A stretch of DNA of 64,000 nt, from contig NZ_JARAJZ010000012.1 of NCBI RefSeq assembly GCF_028765345.1, positions 1 through 64,000 of the forward strand, read 5' to 3'. How positions within the stretch are numbered: the stretch's first letter is position 1; every line of letters begins with the position of its first letter. This document shows, piece by piece, positions 63,210 through 64,000 of the stretch. The notes beneath the pieces are model-generated. The model was given only the letters and a program-made list of their open reading frames with translations. It had not been told where the DNA came from and ran no database searches. The position numbers and the translations under genes were made by a program. This DNA is from Sporolactobacillus sp. CQH2019 (GTDB lineage Bacteria > Bacillota > Bacilli > Bacillales > Sporolactobacillaceae).

Positions 63210-63417
63210 CTACACCGCTCCAATCTGGACATTTTGTCTAGTCTATAAGTTGAATGTGTCCAACATAAAATTCGTCTAAAAGTAAAGACTTTGTTGTTTC
63301 AATCAGCAAACAGGATACGGGTCAGAGAATCACCCTTCACCGTACTGCTTCAGAACTTCTGATTCATCAAATTTTCTTTAATCGACTGTAACATACCCTC
63401 TGATACCAAGATGTTCC

Positions 63418-64000
63418 TCAATACTTTAATGAACTTGATTCATCTAATGTCAATCCTTTTGTCTCAGGAGCCATAATTATTGATACAATCAGTCCAAGAA
63501 CCGAGATCGCCACGCCGACAAGCATCGTCAGTCTGATCCCATGAGCCTTCATGAAAATTGGTAATGCATAAGTAGACAGCACGGTCCCGATTCTACTAAA
63601 AGCCATCACTGCACCTACTGCCGAAGCACGAATTTCAGTGGGAAAAAGTTCATTTGGATAAAGCCACTGAAGAATACCGGGGCCGCCGGAAAAAAATGCA
63701 TAAATTCCGAACGATACAATAACGACCCATATATTCGCGTTGGGTAAAAATTCTAAAACAGCTAATGCAATGCTCATGATTGCAAAGCTTCCAATTAACA
63801 GAGGACGGCGGCCTATGGAATTCAACCAGAACATCGCCGGAATGCAGCCTATAAGGAAAAACAAGCTAATGACGATATCCCCCCAAATGGCCTGCTTCGC
63901 AGCCTCGAATCCGAACGCATTCAATATCTGAGGACCAAACGTATATAAACCGAACATAGGAACAACCTGGCATATCCAAATAATACCGATAAATATAATT
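63418..64000 (-). CDS. Sugar-porter-family MFS transporter, C-terminal part (cut by window edge)
   Basis: The frame is open from the window edge to the stop at 63418, giving about 194 residues: the last six membrane helices. The inter-helix motif SIGRRPLLIGSF, LYPNELFPTEIRASAVG and the C-terminal PETKGLTLDE define the sugar porter (SP) family, proton-coupled or facilitative. The substrate is unknown. The N-terminal half and start are outside the window. Confidence 0.88.
   Translation of the reverse strand, partial: IIFIGIIWICQVVPMFGLYTFGPQILNAFGFEAAKQAIWGDIVISLFFLIGCIPAMFWLNSIGRRPLLIGSFAIMSIALAVLEFLPNANIWVVIVSFGIYAFFSGGPGILQWLYPNELFPTEIRASAVGAVMAFSRIGTVLSTYALPIFMKAHGIRLTMLVGVAISVLGLIVSIIMAPETKGLTLDESSSLKY

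Noticed and set aside
1-64000. tRNA or rRNA genes
   Set aside because: I saw no clover-leaf or conserved rRNA segments by eye; a covariance scan would be needed to exclude a single tRNA in the gene-free gaps.

Overview
The window looks like chromosome of a moderate-GC (roughly 50 percent by eye) spore-former-type Firmicute. The gene neighbourhoods are Bacillus-like: metI-metC-yitJ behind a SAM-I riboswitch, argCJBD-carAB-argF behind an arginine T-box, yknXYZ, kimA and an Rrf2/YwnA-type regulator. It also has a fermentative outfit: an L-sorbose PTS, the anaerobic ribonucleotide reductase nrdDG, and CcpA cre sites. A Sporolactobacillus-like member of the Bacillales is my best guess; this is inference from gene content, not a database result.

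Layout. 1-226: tail of an IS256-family element. 227-978: a 21-bp higher-order repeat array. 1240-6067 (-): Dabb protein, then the methionine operon metI-metC-yitJ with its SAM riboswitch. 6167-11741 (-): msrA, a two-component system and the YknXYZ-type efflux genes. 11890-13722 (-): KimA potassium importer. 14243-16629 (+): a fused TrpE-TrpG anthranilate synthase behind a leader with eleven evenly spaced NAG triplets, like a TRAP-binding site. 16982-19406 (+): glycerophosphodiesterase, rpiA, rpe. 19858-20138: second repeat array. 20277-21664 (+): Rrf2 regulator with two matching palindromic operators, a decayed SDR gene and a YceI protein. 22060-22290: relic of an FtsX-type permease.

22828-28881 is an AT-richer sorbose block: SorE-type reductase and SorC-family regulator on the minus strand, and sorbitol-6-phosphate dehydrogenase, PTS IIA, IIB, IIC, IID and a 49-residue membrane protein on the plus strand. 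Four TCACAWWTG-type operators and one perfect cre lie around it. Together these genes would import L-sorbose as sorbose-1-phosphate, reduce it to sorbitol-6-phosphate and oxidise that to fructose-6-phosphate. 29147-30810 (-): Bcr/CflA transporter and a ParB-like protein. 31023-43785 (-): a nine-gene arginine operon, argC-J-B-D-carA-carB-argF-G-H, making the whole route from glutamate and carbamoyl phosphate to arginine. Its T-box leader has a CGC (Arg) specifier.

43984-53425: uppP, a LOG-family protein, a large SH3b-repeat glucosaminidase, a C39 peptidase, panE, RNase H and a third repeat array. 53426-58464 (-): an enoate-reductase-like flavoenzyme with a cre site, then nrdD-nrdG behind paired NrdR boxes. 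58790-61304 (+): prpD-prpB with a promoter-proximal cre. 61362-64000 (-): HAD phosphatase, hotdog thioesterase and a sugar-porter MFS protein cut by the window edge.

The least explained signal is the three 21-bp-period arrays. Two of them have unrelated unit sequences but the same super-repeat, five 21-mers plus one shortened unit (124 bp). Other points worth attention are the TRAP-like trpEG leader, the paired Rrf2 operators flanking a dead gene, and the sor operator set.
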